A stretch of DNA of 64,000 nucleotides from Kovacikia minuta CCNUW1 (GCF_020091585.1 NZ_CP083582.1:5590536-5654535); one strand, 5' to 3'; positions 51,725 through 61,747 are shown, counted from the first letter of the stretch. Notes: generated by a model from the letters alone, not told the origin. Numbers and translations: made by a program.

Positions 51725-51946
51725 CGACTACGCTCCTCCTTTGACTAGCTCTTGTTCAACGCTTTCTTAAGCATTTTATTAAAACGCCTGACATTGGTAA
51801 ATGTACCAGGTCAGAGGCTCTTCCAAACTCACACCTTCAAATCTGCTGCTTAGACAGACCACACCAGATAATATGAAGTAGTCAATTGACAAGACTATTG
51901 ACGAAAATGAAAGTGTATAAAGAATTGTAAGCATTGTGAGAGACTA

Positions 51947-52285
51947 ATGCAAGCGACTGACTCATCTACTCCAGAGCAAAACTCGGAAACGACCACCATT
52001 CAATTCATCAAAGAGAACCGTGAGGTTGTTGTAGCAGACGGGGCTAATTTAAGATTCAAGGCACTTGAGAATGGCATAGACCTCTACACATTGGTCGGAA
52101 AACTCACCAATTGTGGAGGTTACGGTCAGTGCGGCACTTGTGTTGTAGAGATCGTAGAGGGGATGGAAAATCTTTCACCCCGAACTGAAGTTGAAAACCG
52201 CAAACTAAAGAGGAAGCCTGAAAACTACCGGCTTGCCTGTCAAACCCTTGTTAAGGGTTCAGTAAGTGTCAATACCAAGCCATAG
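51947..52285 (+). CDS. 2Fe-2S ferredoxin-like protein
   Basis: 112 residues. The cluster motif [10 protein letters not shown] plus a later Cys ([10 protein letters not shown]) fit a plant/adrenodoxin-type [2Fe-2S] fold. A ~20-residue polar leader precedes it. Located between psbB and psbM, where other cyanobacteria carry the same gene; electron partner unknown. Confidence 0.9.
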   Translation: MQATDSSTPEQNSETTTIQFIKENREVVVADGANLRFKALENGIDLYTLVGKLTNCGGYGQCGTCVVEIVEGMENLSPRTEVENRKLKRKPENYRLACQTLVKGSVSVNTKP

Positions 52286-52332
52286 TGGTATCCTAGTCTT
52301 GTCAATACTGAGATAATTAACAGGAAGGTTGT

Positions 52333-52440
52333 ATGCCAGTCAACGATTTAGGATTTATCGCAAGCATCCTATTTGTGCTAGTTCCAGCTGTTTTTCTGCT
52401 GATTCTCTACATTCAGACGGCAAGTAGGCAGAGTGAATAA
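52333..52440 (+). CDS. psbM: Photosystem II subunit PsbM
   Basis: 35 residues: [20 protein letters not shown] followed by [15 protein letters not shown]. Single membrane helix at the PSII dimer interface. Begins 47 bases after the ferredoxin, with AGGAAG before the ATG. Confidence 0.97.
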   Translation: MPVNDLGFIASILFVLVPAVFLLILYIQTASRQSE

Positions 52441-52778
52441 AGGTAAAGGTTTAGTCACAATCTCCAAATACAAATTAATAGTCTTGAATTTGAGTTAAAG
52501 CTGAGCTTAGTATCCAGTGTTTTAAGTTCAGCTTTCAGAGGGCATTAGAACTTGATAGCTACAAGCAGGCAGATTTATGCCGAGTCTGGTTGGCTTTAAG
52601 TAGTTCACGTCCATCTCCAATCTGAAAGCAGGGATCAGTAACCAATTTATTTCTAGTTTCTGACCCCTGTTTTCTATTGAAGCTTTCAACACGGTAGCAG
52701 GTTGCTTTGACGCCAGGAGATGGTTTCAAAATTTAACCTTAGAAACAAATGCGCTGGGTGCTTCTCTTGGTTCCGCTA
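52441..52778. other. Intergenic stretch, nothing recognised
   Basis: 338 bases between psbM and the convergent small gene; no supported gene, repeat or strong terminator seen. Confidence 0.4.
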
Positions 52779-53144
52779 TTAATTTGTTGCTTCCTGAGAA
52801 TCGGATGGGGGTAAGGGCTGAGATAAGGTTGATGCCAAGTCTCCGTCCAGGGACGATCGCAGATTGGCTAAAAGCAACTGTAACTTCATCCGGTGAATAT
52901 AGGGCCAACCACCAGAAGATTCAATATCTTTTAACAAATTATACAAAGCCTGACGATTATCTGGCAGAGACTCTTGAAACAAGCTGTCACGAATTTCTCG
53001 ATGCAGATCTTCCAGCACTCTTAAGAGCAACAGAAGCGATGAACTATTTCCCCGATGAGCTTCTGCTAACTGCCGAACGGTGCTTGCAACGTCTTGTAGG
53101 TTTAACCTTAACTGTTCTGTCTCGAAATTTTCGCCATCATTCAT
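52779..53144 (-). CDS. Conserved hypothetical helical protein
   Basis: 121 residues, all helical: TEQLRLNLQDVASTVRQLAE, LLLLLRVLEDLHREIRDSLF and WPYIHRMKLQLLLANLRSSL. No signal peptide or catalytic motif. Resembles a cyanobacterium-specific hypothetical found near photosystem II genes; function unknown. Confidence 0.65.
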   Translation of the reverse strand: MNDGENFETEQLRLNLQDVASTVRQLAEAHRGNSSSLLLLLRVLEDLHREIRDSLFQESLPDNRQALYNLLKDIESSGGWPYIHRMKLQLLLANLRSSLDGDLASTLSQPLPPSDSQEATN

Positions 53145-53825
53145 CCAGATAATTCCTACCGTTTTAATTGTTTAGTTCAGCTTGAGGATTATGGTAGCCA
53201 GATCACAAAAAAGTATCAGAACCTAAAGCTTAAAGCATTAGAGCTAATCTCCAGCTTTAACGGAATAACTAACACCCTCTTTGTTCTAGAGTTCTAACTT
53301 AGCGCAGCTATTGGATGGTTGCGAAGAATGATCTGCTGCTTTTTTATGGATTCTTCATCCATCTAAATTTGTCCAGAAGTAAGGTGAATCAAATAGCCGC
53401 AGGGATTGCGTACACCTTCCCGCTGTCACCTGCTTTTCTTCTAAAGTGCTGTTTAGTTGACCGCCGAATCAATAGCTGGTGAGAAACCGCCAAATCTCTC
53501 TCAGATCAATTTTCCTAAGATAGGGCAATTTGTTGTGTCAGGCAAAGGAATGGCTACGTTGACGTGTAGAATGCTGAATGAAACCTTTGTTAAATCTTTC
53601 CGGGAATCACAAGATATTTGTCAAGTGTAAGGGAGTTCAACGGATTCTTTCTTCCTGAGGAGCGTTTTTGACTTTTGACATTGGGGCAATGTCTAAGTGT
53701 GTCCACCTTACAACATTACGTTTTTTGAAGGGTGAATTCTCATTTCTCATGGTTGAAGACCATTGGAGCTCTTTTCTGGATTGCACTGGCGAAAAATTAC
53801 TTCTTACATTGAAATGAGGTTGTTC
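53145..53825 (+). promoter_or_regulatory. psbO upstream region with inverted repeat
   Basis: 681 bases without a supported gene. GACATTG-GGG-CAATGTC (53677-53693) is a perfect 7-base inverted repeat ~130 bases before the psbO start, overlapping a TTGACA-like hexamer, and could be an operator. No experimental analogue is known to me. Confidence 0.4.
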
Positions 53826-54740
53826 ATGAGGTACCGCGCTCTAATCGTTGCACTTCTAGCATTCTGCTTCAGCTTTCTGGCTGCCTGCGCTGAAAGTCCG
53901 GCTTTGAGCAGGGATACGATCACGTCTTATGATCAAATCCGGGGCACAGGTTTGGCTAATACCTGCCCCCAATTAGATGAGACCGCTCGTGGATCGATTC
54001 CTGTAGACTCTAGTAAGTCTTACACCTTAACCAATTTATGCTTGCAACCAACGAGTTTCTTCGTTAAGGAAGAAAGTGAGAATAAACGGCAAAAGGCAGA
54101 GTTTGTTCCAGGCAAGTTGATGACTCGGTACACTTCGTCGATCGAAGGAGTACAGGGTCCATTAAAAAATAACTCAGACGGCAGCTTAACTTTCGTTGAG
54201 GAAGATGGGCTTGATTTCCAACCGATTACGGTTCAAATGCCTGGTGGTGAAAGAGTTCCTTTCCTGTTTACGATCAAGGACTTAGTTGCCACAACTCAAC
54301 CTGGAGTTACAAGCATCAATACTTCTACTGATTTCGAGGGAACGTTTAAGGTTCCTTCCTATCGGACTTCAAACTTTCTAGATCCAAAGGGTCGTGGTCT
54401 AACAGCAGGGTATGACAATGCTGTTGCACTTCCTGCCCAGGCTGATAGTGAAGAACTTGTGAAGGAAAATGTCAAGCAATTCCAGCTTGATAAGGGTAAG
54501 ATTTCGCTTCAAATTGCCAAGATTGATAACTTAACGGGTGAAATCGCTGGAACATTTGAAAGTCAGCAACCTTCTGAAACTGATATGGGTTCCCATACCG
54601 CGAAAGACGTGAAAATTCGGGGTTTATTCTACGCTCAAATTGACTCTACGGCGAAGAAATCTACTGCTCGGACGGCTTCCACAAAAGCCCCTGCCAAGGT
54701 AGCTCAAGAGGAAGTCGATCAGTCTTTTGAAGAAGAATAA
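53826..54740 (+). CDS. psbO: Photosystem II manganese-stabilising protein PsbO
   Basis: 304 residues from the ATG at 53826 (GAGG 8 bases upstream); an ATG at 53814 is an alternative. Signal peptide RALIVALLAFCFSFLAAC with a lipobox-like Cys, then DTITSYDQIRGTGLANTCPQ, GKLMTRYTSSIEGVQGPLK and DPKGRGLTAGYDNAVALP. Stabilises the Mn4Ca cluster in the thylakoid lumen. About 30 extra residues follow the usual end (RGLFYAQID), rich in Lys/Ala/Thr and then acidic, making it longer than the common ~275-residue form. Confidence 0.96.
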   Translation: MRYRALIVALLAFCFSFLAACAESPALSRDTITSYDQIRGTGLANTCPQLDETARGSIPVDSSKSYTLTNLCLQPTSFFVKEESENKRQKAEFVPGKLMTRYTSSIEGVQGPLKNNSDGSLTFVEEDGLDFQPITVQMPGGERVPFLFTIKDLVATTQPGVTSINTSTDFEGTFKVPSYRTSNFLDPKGRGLTAGYDNAVALPAQADSEELVKENVKQFQLDKGKISLQIAKIDNLTGEIAGTFESQQPSETDMGSHTAKDVKIRGLFYAQIDSTAKKSTARTASTKAPAKVAQEEVDQSFEEE

Positions 54741-54786
54741 AGACCAGTTGCGTATTTTGTCGATCGTTTCATTAAATTTTTAAATG

Positions 54787-54808
54787 AGGGGCACTAGCCC
54801 CTTTTTTT
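54787..54808 (+). terminator. psbO rho-independent terminator
   Basis: Six-base GC-rich stem AGGGGC / GCCCCT with an ACTA loop, followed by seven Ts. Confidence 0.9.
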
Positions 54809-54819
54809 AATCTCTGAGG

Positions 54820-55353
54820 GTCAATTCCCCGCAGCTCTGCTGCGTCCGTCCCATACAGCGTCAAGGGTGCTGTTGAGCGGAATCGAGCCGCGAAGCGTGC
54901 GAGTGGAGCGAAGTGATACTCCGTCTGCTTTGCAGCGGAGACGTTCATTTCTCCGTGAAATTAGTGATACCTGAAATTCGATTTAATGTTACGAAGATCT
55001 TCTTTAAAACTTTGTATATCACGGATTAAAGAACTTGACATTCAACTCCTGTGAGCCAATGATCTAGATTCCGTAGAAATGCAGTTGTTTCAGTCTCTAG
55101 AAGCGAATAGGTTTGATTTACGCAGTCAGGAAACCAACGACAAAAGGGACTCAATCAGGGTTTTTGCGTTTACAATCGAACAGTTCCACCTTCCCTTTTC
55201 GCTTTTCTCACGGTGCGTTTGTGCTCCTGACAGCATTCTGAGTCTTCTTGTGTGTTCCTGTGGGATTATGTTCTATGTTGCAGCGTTCCCTAGCCTGTTT
55301 GATAAGACTTGATTTGAACTGGATTTGTCACTGCTCTACCGTTGAAAATCGTC
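54820..55353. other. Intergenic stretch with hairpin-rich GC block
   Basis: Positions ~54828-54960 hold unusually GC-rich hairpin-forming sequence (GCAGCTCTGCTGC, GCGAAGCGTGCG, CGTCTGCTTTGCAGCGGAGACG). This resembles transposon-end or IS200/IS605-type remnants, but no transposase or TnpB fragment was found. The rest, up to sigF, is AT-rich with no supported gene. Confidence 0.35.
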
Positions 55354-56130
55354 ATGCCTACGATCGCGAATTACGAACTGAAAAGTGAAAGTTTAGAACT
55401 CCTGCGGAAATATCAGAAAACACCAAGTCCCCAACTTCGAAATCGGTTGGTGGAGCTTAATTTTGGATTAGTAAGAAAGGAAGCTCATCATTGGATCAAT
55501 CAATGCCTTGAGAGCTATGAGGATTTGCTTCAAGTTGGATGCATCGGTTTGATTCGAGCGATCGAACGCTTTGATATGTCGAAAGGACACGCGTTCAGTT
55601 CTTTTGCAATTCCCTATATTCGGGGAGAGATTCAGCATTATCTCCGCGATAAAAGTCCTTGCGTCAGAATTCCCCGACGTTGGCAAGCACTTCAACGGCA
55701 AGCAGCCTGGACAATTCGCGAGTTGCAGCTGAAATTGAATCGCCAACCGACGGATCGAGAAATTGCTGAGGCTCTGGAAATTAGTCTGACCGAGTGGCAA
55801 GAAATTCGTTTAGCCTGTCAGAATCGGGCGCTGCTAAGTTTGGATGCTCCAGTTCGGGATGAGGAGAGCGGCGCTTCTTCCTTAGGAGATTTGGTACCGG
55901 ATACTCGCTATCGCAGCTTTCAACTCGCCCAGGAAGATCAGATTCGTTTGCAACAGTCTCTCATCCGCTTGGAAGAGCGGACTCGTGAGATTCTAGAATT
56001 TGTTTTTCTGCATGATTTGACTCAAAAAGAAACAGCCGATCGATTGGGAATCAGTGCGGTGACGGTCTCCCGCCGGGTAAAAAAGGGCTTGGAGATGCTT
56101 CAGAAGTTAATGGTCGGTGTTGAAGATTAG
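55354..56130 (+). CDS. sigF: Group 3 RNA polymerase sigma factor (SigF type)
   Basis: 258 residues from the ATG at 55354 (a TTG four codons earlier also fits). Region 2: NFGLVRKEAHHWI, EDLLQVGCIGLIRAIERFD and GHAFSSFAIPYIRGEIQHYL. Region 3: RIPRRWQALQRQ, REIAEALEIS. Region 4: LTQKETADRLGISAVTVSRR. Cyanobacterial SigF controls motility, pilus and stress genes. Stop overlaps the convergent ackA by four bases. Confidence 0.88.
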   Translation: MPTIANYELKSESLELLRKYQKTPSPQLRNRLVELNFGLVRKEAHHWINQCLESYEDLLQVGCIGLIRAIERFDMSKGHAFSSFAIPYIRGEIQHYLRDKSPCVRIPRRWQALQRQAAWTIRELQLKLNRQPTDREIAEALEISLTEWQEIRLACQNRALLSLDAPVRDEESGASSLGDLVPDTRYRSFQLAQEDQIRLQQSLIRLEERTREILEFVFLHDLTQKETADRLGISAVTVSRRVKKGLEMLQKLMVGVED

Positions 56131-57345
56131 GTACGTAGTAACCACCAACATGCTTGGGCGATCGCCCAATCTTCCTGGGTATGGATGACAAATACCCTGA
56201 CAGAAGAGTCGGGAGTTGCAATATCCTGATCGATCGGGGATTGCTGGTTTTTCTCCAGGTCTAGTTTCAGTCCCAGAAATTTGAACGGCTCACAGGCTGC
56301 GGCTCTAATTGGAGCGGCGTTTTCGCCAACGCCAGCAGTAAACACCAGGGCATCCAGTCCTCCTAGAGTTGCAAGCATTGCCCCAATGCCTGCCCGCAAT
56401 CTGTGGATGTAGATTTCCAGCGCTAATTGTGCCCGATCATTTCCACTATCTGCTGCGCTAGAAACCTGCCGCATATCTGCTGAGACCCCTGATATCCCTT
56501 TCAGCCCTGAGGCTTTGTTGAGAAGTTCGTCTAGTTCTTCCACATCGTAGTCTCCCTGACGCAATAAGTGAATCAGTATGCCAGGATCAATGGCTCCAGA
56601 ACGGCTGCCCATCATGAGACCATCTAACGGGGTAAAGCCCATGGTTGTGTCTATACTATGCCCCTGCTGAATGGCTGCCAGGGAACATCCATTGCCAAGA
56701 TGGCAAGTAATCAGTTTGAGGCGATGCAGGTCTTTCCCCAACAATTGGGCAGTGCGGTGGGCACAATACTGGTGGCTAATGCCGTGAAATCCATACCGCC
56801 GGATGCCCTTTCCAAACCATTCATAAAGTCCAGGGTAGACAGCTGCTGACAGGGGTATGTGGGAGTGAAAGGCGGTATCAAATACGGCATACTGCGGGAC
56901 TTTGGGCAGGAGTTCCTCGATCGCGGTGATGCCTTCCAGGCTGGCGGGATTGTGGGCAGGGGCAAGCACTGCAAGGTGCTGGATCTCATGCTTCACAGCT
57001 TCAGTTATAGGGACGCTCTGGCGATACTTTTGCCCCCCATGTACAACCCGGTGCCCAATGGCATCGATGTCTGAAGCTTGTTCTAGCACCTTTGTTTTGC
57101 CCTGCCACAGAGTTTTGAGGACGGAGGCAATGACATCGGGACGAGAATTCGTTTGAATCTCCTCCTGAAGGGTCCCTCCGTGGGTAGTCTGTACTTCTAC
57201 CTCGGCCATGCCTGGGTGATGGGTCCAATCAACTTTTGCTTCCCAAACCGGTTGGGGAGGATGGTCGGGGAGGCGATCTCCTGATAATTCGTAAAGACAG
57301 CTTTTGTTGACTACTAGACCCCGCGTTGAGCACCAGAATTTTCAT
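56127..57345 (-). CDS. ackA: Acetate kinase, one-base frameshift near the start
   Basis: Intact length would be 405 residues. The first frame (ATG at 57345) reads MKILVLNAGSSSQ, the phosphate-binding start, then shifts. The second frame restores CLYELSGDRLPDHPP, HRVVHGGQKY, DTAFHSHIP, YGFHGISHQY, LGNGCSLAAI and the C-terminal GVGENA. An extra base at 57306 accounts for it; deleting it gives SSSQKSCLYEL. Converts acetyl phosphate and ADP to acetate and ATP in fermentation or overflow. Without correction, translation would begin at 57209 and lack the N-terminal strand. Confidence 0.92.
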
Positions 57346-57542
57346 AGCAGGTTTATCTCCAGCAATAAATTAGGGTGTACATTCTCGGAGTTGAGATCGA
57401 GGCTTTCGTATCAAATTCTCCATGCAACTGTTAACTATTAATGCGAATTGTGCCTACTTGCCACAATTCTTTGATAAATATTCACCTGAGAGTCTCATGC
57501 AATCATTCTCACGGTCATAACAATATCTAAGGAGAAAATAAA

Positions 57543-57803
57543 TTGCTCACTTTAACTTTACTTGCGGTCGCTCCTAGAGCTGCTGAATGGACCCCTACCA
57601 TTGGAATCATTATGATTCTAAGCAACATTGCCGCGATCGCCTTTGCGAAGCTGACTGCGAAAAACCCTGGTGGTGGACCTTCCTTACCCTCCTCAGAGCT
57701 TTTTGGTGGTTTTGGCTTAGGTGGATTGCTGGGTTCAACTGCCTTCGGACATGTTCTGGGAGCAGGAGTTATTTTAGGTCTTTCCAATCTAGGTGTAATT
57801 TAG
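57543..57803 (+). CDS. psaK: Photosystem I subunit PsaK, TTG start
   Basis: 86 residues starting at TTG 57543, with AAGGAG eight bases upstream and no ATG available. Two membrane helices flank a glycine-rich loop (EWTPTIGIIMILSNIAAIAF, NPGGGPSLPSSELFGGFG, LGSTAFGHVLGAGVILGL). PsaK sits at the edge of PSI and helps bind antenna. Confidence 0.92.
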   Translation: MLTLTLLAVAPRAAEWTPTIGIIMILSNIAAIAFAKLTAKNPGGGPSLPSSELFGGFGLGGLLGSTAFGHVLGAGVILGLSNLGVI

Positions 57804-57865
57804 TAATCGTACTCTTCTAGAGATTTGAATTCATTCTAGAGAGTTGAATTGATTATTTTGCCTTG

Positions 57866-57894
57866 AGTCAGGGAATTACTTCTCTGACTTTTTT
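57866..57894 (+). terminator. psaK terminator
   Basis: Ten-base stem AGTCAGGGAA / TTCTCTGACT with one G-T pair and a TTAC loop, followed by six Ts. Confidence 0.88.
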
Positions 57895-58082
57895 AGCGTC
57901 GTTGAACATCGGTCACCAAACCCAATATCTGCCGGATAAGGGGAAAGGGATAAAAACCGGGAATTTCCCCTTTACCCTTTTCCAAAAAGAATCACACCCA
58001 ACCCAAACATTGGGTTGTTTTGAGTTGAACTGGCGAGGTTTTGGTCGTTCCAGAACAGAAATCTGATTTTTTAGGTGGTGTT

Positions 58083-58818
58083 CTAGCGCTTAGAGCGATA
58101 TAACTGACCGTTTCGTAACTGTACCGCTGGATGATTGGAAAGCCGGATCAGACTTTCGTCATGGGTTGTGACGATGACGGTAATTCCGATCGTGTTTAAT
58201 TTCTTAAGAATTTTGATGACCTGCCAGGAGTTGTCGGGGTCAAGATTGCCTGTCGGTTCATCTGCCAGCAGTAAGGGGGGAGTATTGACGATGGCACGGG
58301 CAATGCTGACGCGCTGCTGTTCACCGCCCGATAGTTCATCTGGGAAACAGGTCGCCTTCGGAACTAAGCCGACCATTTTGAGCGCAGGTTGGAGACGACG
58401 GTTGATCTCCTTGCGGGGAAACCCCTGCGCCCACAGAACGAAGGCGACGTTTTCTGTGACGGTGCGGCGGGGAATCAGTTTGTAATCCTGGAAAACGATG
58501 CCAATACGACGGCGCAGGTGCGAGAGGCGATCGCCCCGGATTTCGTTGAGGTTGCAATCATCGACGATGACATCACCGCTACTGACACGTTCTTCACCAT
58601 AGAGCAACTTCAGTAACGTTGATTTGCCAGAGCCAGAGGGACCTGTGATGAAGAGAAAATCTCCTCGTTTCACCTCTAAATTAATATCTACTAATGCCTT
58701 GCTGCCATTGGTGTAGATTGTTGTTGACTCCGCGCAAGGATATCATGGACCCTCTAGCAGGAGGATCGGTAGTGCGATCGACAGAGTTAGAGGATGTCCC
58801 CGTCGCTGACTGGGTCAT
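58083..58818 (-). CDS. ftsE: Cell-division ABC ATPase FtsE, one-base frameshift
   Basis: Intact length up to 244 residues if the ATG at 58818 is used; the ATG at 58746 (MISLRGV) is the shorter option. The first frame reads MISLRGVN and then shifts; the second frame gives IYTNGSKALVDINLEVKRGD, Walker A GPSGSGKSTLLKLL, Q-loop VFQDYKLIP, signature LSGGEQQRVSIARAI, and Walker B LLLADEPTGNLD. An extra base at 58720 explains it; deletion gives VNKIYTNGSKAL. FtsE pairs with FtsX to couple division to wall hydrolysis; ftsX is not adjacent. Confidence 0.87.
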
Positions 58819-59022
58819 GGGGTATTGGCAAACGAACAACGCAATCCATTACACCACAAGTTGCAGATAAAGGATAAAGCCTTTTACCTAGAACTTACGC
58901 AAACCTCGGAAGGTTTAGCCCAAGACTTGCACCACATTAGCCATACCCGTACTTCAACCTCCAAGGTCCAAAATTCGTCAGCCCTGCGATCCTCTAACCT
59001 TCATCCTTTAAGGGTGCTTTCC

Positions 59023-59799
59023 TCACCCCTGACTACTGACTGGGAGTCGCTGGGTTAGGCGATAAACCAGAGCACGCAGGGCAAATTTGGGTAAAGCGAG
59101 CATCCGCCGCCAGCGCCAGGGTTCTTGATAAAGACGATATATCCATTCCAGATGGTTGTTGCGAAGCCATTCGGGGGCACGGGTTTTGACACCGGCCCAG
59201 GTATCAAAGCTACCGCCCACACCAATCCAGATTGCGTTCGGACAGAGGGCGCGATGCTCAGCAATCCAAAATTCCTGACGGGGGACTCCCAAACCGACCA
59301 GAATCAAGCGGGGTTGGAGGCTTTTTAGACGTTGATGAAAGACTGGTTCTTCCTCTGGAGAAAGATAGCCATGTTGGGTGCCTGCGATCGCTAATCCGGG
59401 GACTTTTTCCTGCCAAACTTCTACGGCTTTCTGAGCGACGCCAGGAGCGCCTCCAAAGAAAAATACACTTCCAAGGCTGGGCGACTGCCCAAAATTTTGT
59501 AGTAAAGCTTCTGATAGTTCAATTCCAGGACAGCGCTGCATTTGTCTACCATGCAAACGAAGGTAGAGGACGATTCCTGCGCCATCAGGAATGACGAGAT
59601 CCGCCTGATGAATAATGCTGGCTAGCGGAGGGTTTTCTTCTGCCTGCATCGTCATTTCGGCGTTGAGTGTAACGACGTGGCAACCGATGCGTTGTTGGGC
59701 GCGGGAAGTCAGCCAGTTTGAGTAGTTATTGAGTAGATGAACAGGGAGTCCCAAAACTGAAAACAATTGGGGAGTTTCTGATGGAACCCTTGTTTGCAT
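59023..59799 (-). CDS. WecB/TagA/CpsF-family glycosyltransferase
   Basis: 258 residues from the ATG at 59799 (GAGGAAG upstream); a GTG five codons earlier is less likely. VVTLNAEMTMQAEEN, LVIPDGAGIVLYLRL (conserved Asp), FFFGGAPGVAQKAVEVW, LVGLGVPRQEFWIAEHR and IGVGGSFDTWAGVKTRAPEW are hallmarks. Transfers a UDP-amino-sugar to a lipid-linked acceptor in exopolysaccharide synthesis. Confidence 0.9.
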   Translation of the reverse strand: MQTRVPSETPQLFSVLGLPVHLLNNYSNWLTSRAQQRIGCHVVTLNAEMTMQAEENPPLASIIHQADLVIPDGAGIVLYLRLHGRQMQRCPGIELSEALLQNFGQSPSLGSVFFFGGAPGVAQKAVEVWQEKVPGLAIAGTQHGYLSPEEEPVFHQRLKSLQPRLILVGLGVPRQEFWIAEHRALCPNAIWIGVGGSFDTWAGVKTRAPEWLRNNHLEWIYRLYQEPWRWRRMLALPKFALRALVYRLTQRLPVSSQG

Positions 59800-59948
59800 G
59801 GATTTCTTCCTCACACCACGACGAAAAGACTAGCTGTGTTGATCTACTCCTGACTAATCCTTGTGAAAGAACCAAGCCAGTTGATTAAGCAATGGATTAT
59901 ACATCAATTGTCCCACATGGCGCGATCGCGAGAGGAAAACTGACATTG

Positions 59949-60899
59949 TTATAACACCTTGGGCACCATGCCAAGCCGTTCCAATAATTTCTCATCGTGG
60001 TTAGGGTCGGGGTTAGGGGTAGTCAGCAAAACAGGACCTGTAAAAATGGAATTTGCCCCGGCAAGCAAACAGAGCGCCTGGAGTTCTTCACTCATTTGGA
60101 GCCGCCCCGCAGACAGCCGTACCATTGCTTTGGGAAAGAGGATGCGGGTCGTAGCAATGAGTCGCACCAGGTCGATCGGATCGACAGATGGAGCATCCTG
60201 CAATGGAGTTCCCACCACAGGAACCAGGCAATTAACTGGAATTGACTCCGGAGTGGGTTCGAGGCCATAAAGGGTTTCCAATAATTCCAGGCGATCTTGA
60301 ATAGATTCGCCCATGCCCAAAATGCCGCCACAGCAGACTGAAATACCGGCTTCACTTACCGCCCGAATTGTCTCTAACCGATCTTGATAGGTGCGGGTTG
60401 TAATGACCTGCCCATAGTAGCTGGGAGAGGTATCTAAATTGTGATTGTAGGCAGTCAGCCCAGCAGCTTTCAGACGTTGAGCCTGGTGGGGTTGGAGCAT
60501 ACCCAAGGTACAGCAAACTTCCATTTCCAGGGCAGCAACCTGGTGCACCATGTCCAATACTCGCTCAAACTGGGGACCATCTTTGACCTCTCTCCAGGCA
60601 GCCCCCATGCAAAACCGCGTTGCCCCATTTGCTTTTGCTGCTTTTGCCTGGGAAATGACCTCATCTGCGTTGATCAGTGGTTCTGGCTCAAGCGTCGCCT
60701 GATTGTGGACACTTTGGGCGCAGTAGGCACAATCCTCTGGGCATAAGCCCGTTTTGATGCTGCACAGGGTACAGAGTTGTACCGCATGGGGGTCGTGGTG
60801 TTCCCGGTGAACCCGCTGAGCTTCAAACAGTAAATCGGGGAGGGGTTGGTGGTAAATCTGGGCGATACGATCGAGGGTTTTGGAGAGAGTAGTGGACAT
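59949..60899 (-). CDS. bioB: Biotin synthase
   Basis: 316 residues. Radical-SAM cluster C-x3-C-x2-C in KTGLCPEDCAYCAQS; also TRFCMGAAWR, YNHNLDTSPSYYG and NSIFTGPVLLTT. Inserts sulfur into dethiobiotin. Separate from the other bio genes here; the epimerase gene lies 22 bases upstream on the same strand. Confidence 0.94.
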   Translation of the reverse strand: MSTTLSKTLDRIAQIYHQPLPDLLFEAQRVHREHHDPHAVQLCTLCSIKTGLCPEDCAYCAQSVHNQATLEPEPLINADEVISQAKAAKANGATRFCMGAAWREVKDGPQFERVLDMVHQVAALEMEVCCTLGMLQPHQAQRLKAAGLTAYNHNLDTSPSYYGQVITTRTYQDRLETIRAVSEAGISVCCGGILGMGESIQDRLELLETLYGLEPTPESIPVNCLVPVVGTPLQDAPSVDPIDLVRLIATTRILFPKAMVRLSAGRLQMSEELQALCLLAGANSIFTGPVLLTTPNPDPNHDEKLLERLGMVPKVL

Positions 60900-60921
60900 A
60901 GGGGTCAGAGATCAGGGTTAG

Positions 60922-61747
60922 CTAGTGGGTTTGCAGGATTTCGGGGTGGATGAATTGATATCCAGCGGCTCTTAGTTTCTGGTTTGAGACTTTGGCGTTG
61001 TAGGGGCGCAGGCTGGGCTGGGAGGGGTCCCAGGAGACGGGGGGAAGGTTATTTTGGGTACAAACCAATTCGAGAAGTTTACCGGTGGTGGTGGGGATAT
61101 CGGAAACCAGATTGTAAACTCCCTGGAGCTGATGCTGTCTGGCAAAGTCGATCGCCCCCACAATATCGTCCAGATGTACCCAATTAGCTTCGTCTTCACC
61201 ATTTCCGGGGCGGGTGGTTCCGGCAGCCCGCCGGAAGATTTTCACCAATTCGCGACCGGGACCATAGATACCGCCCAAGCGAAACAGACAAATTTTTACT
61301 GCGTTACTTGCACTCAGCAGAATTTGCTCGGTTTCAGCCAGGATCTCACCGTTACGGTTGCGTAGGGGCAATTTCGGAGGTTTCGTCTACCCAGGCTCCC
61401 TGGTGATTGCCATACACTACATAGCTGCCTGTATAGATCACCTGTTGCACATTCGGGGTGTCCTTCAAGACTGTCACCAGGGTTTTAGCCGTTTGCAGAT
61501 AGGTGTCTTCGTAAGCCTCCGCACTTCTGGCACCGACACTCAGCAATACGATTTGCTGGTCTTGCAGAAGCGATCGCATTTCTTGTTCATCATTTCCCCG
61601 TAACACGACAACTCTTTGGGCAATAGTCTCCAGTTCTCCTACAAGGGGAAAGGTGGTGGTCGTAGCGGTAACCGTGAGGGTTTGCCGCCAAAGCCGAGCA
61701 ACCGCCTTACCGACGTAACCACAACCAATAATTGCAACGTTCGTCAT
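60922..61747 (-). CDS. NAD-dependent epimerase/dehydratase (SDR), one-base frameshift
   Basis: Intact length would be ~274 residues from the ATG at 61747. The first frame has the Rossmann motif IIGCGYVGKAVARLW and runs to VDETSEIAPT; the second resumes NRNGEILAETEQILL and carries LFRLGGIYGPGRELV and WVHLDDIVGAIDFA. An extra base at 61360 or 61361 accounts for it. Extended-SDR-like sugar or nucleotide epimerase, YeeZ type; substrate unknown. Confidence 0.85.
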
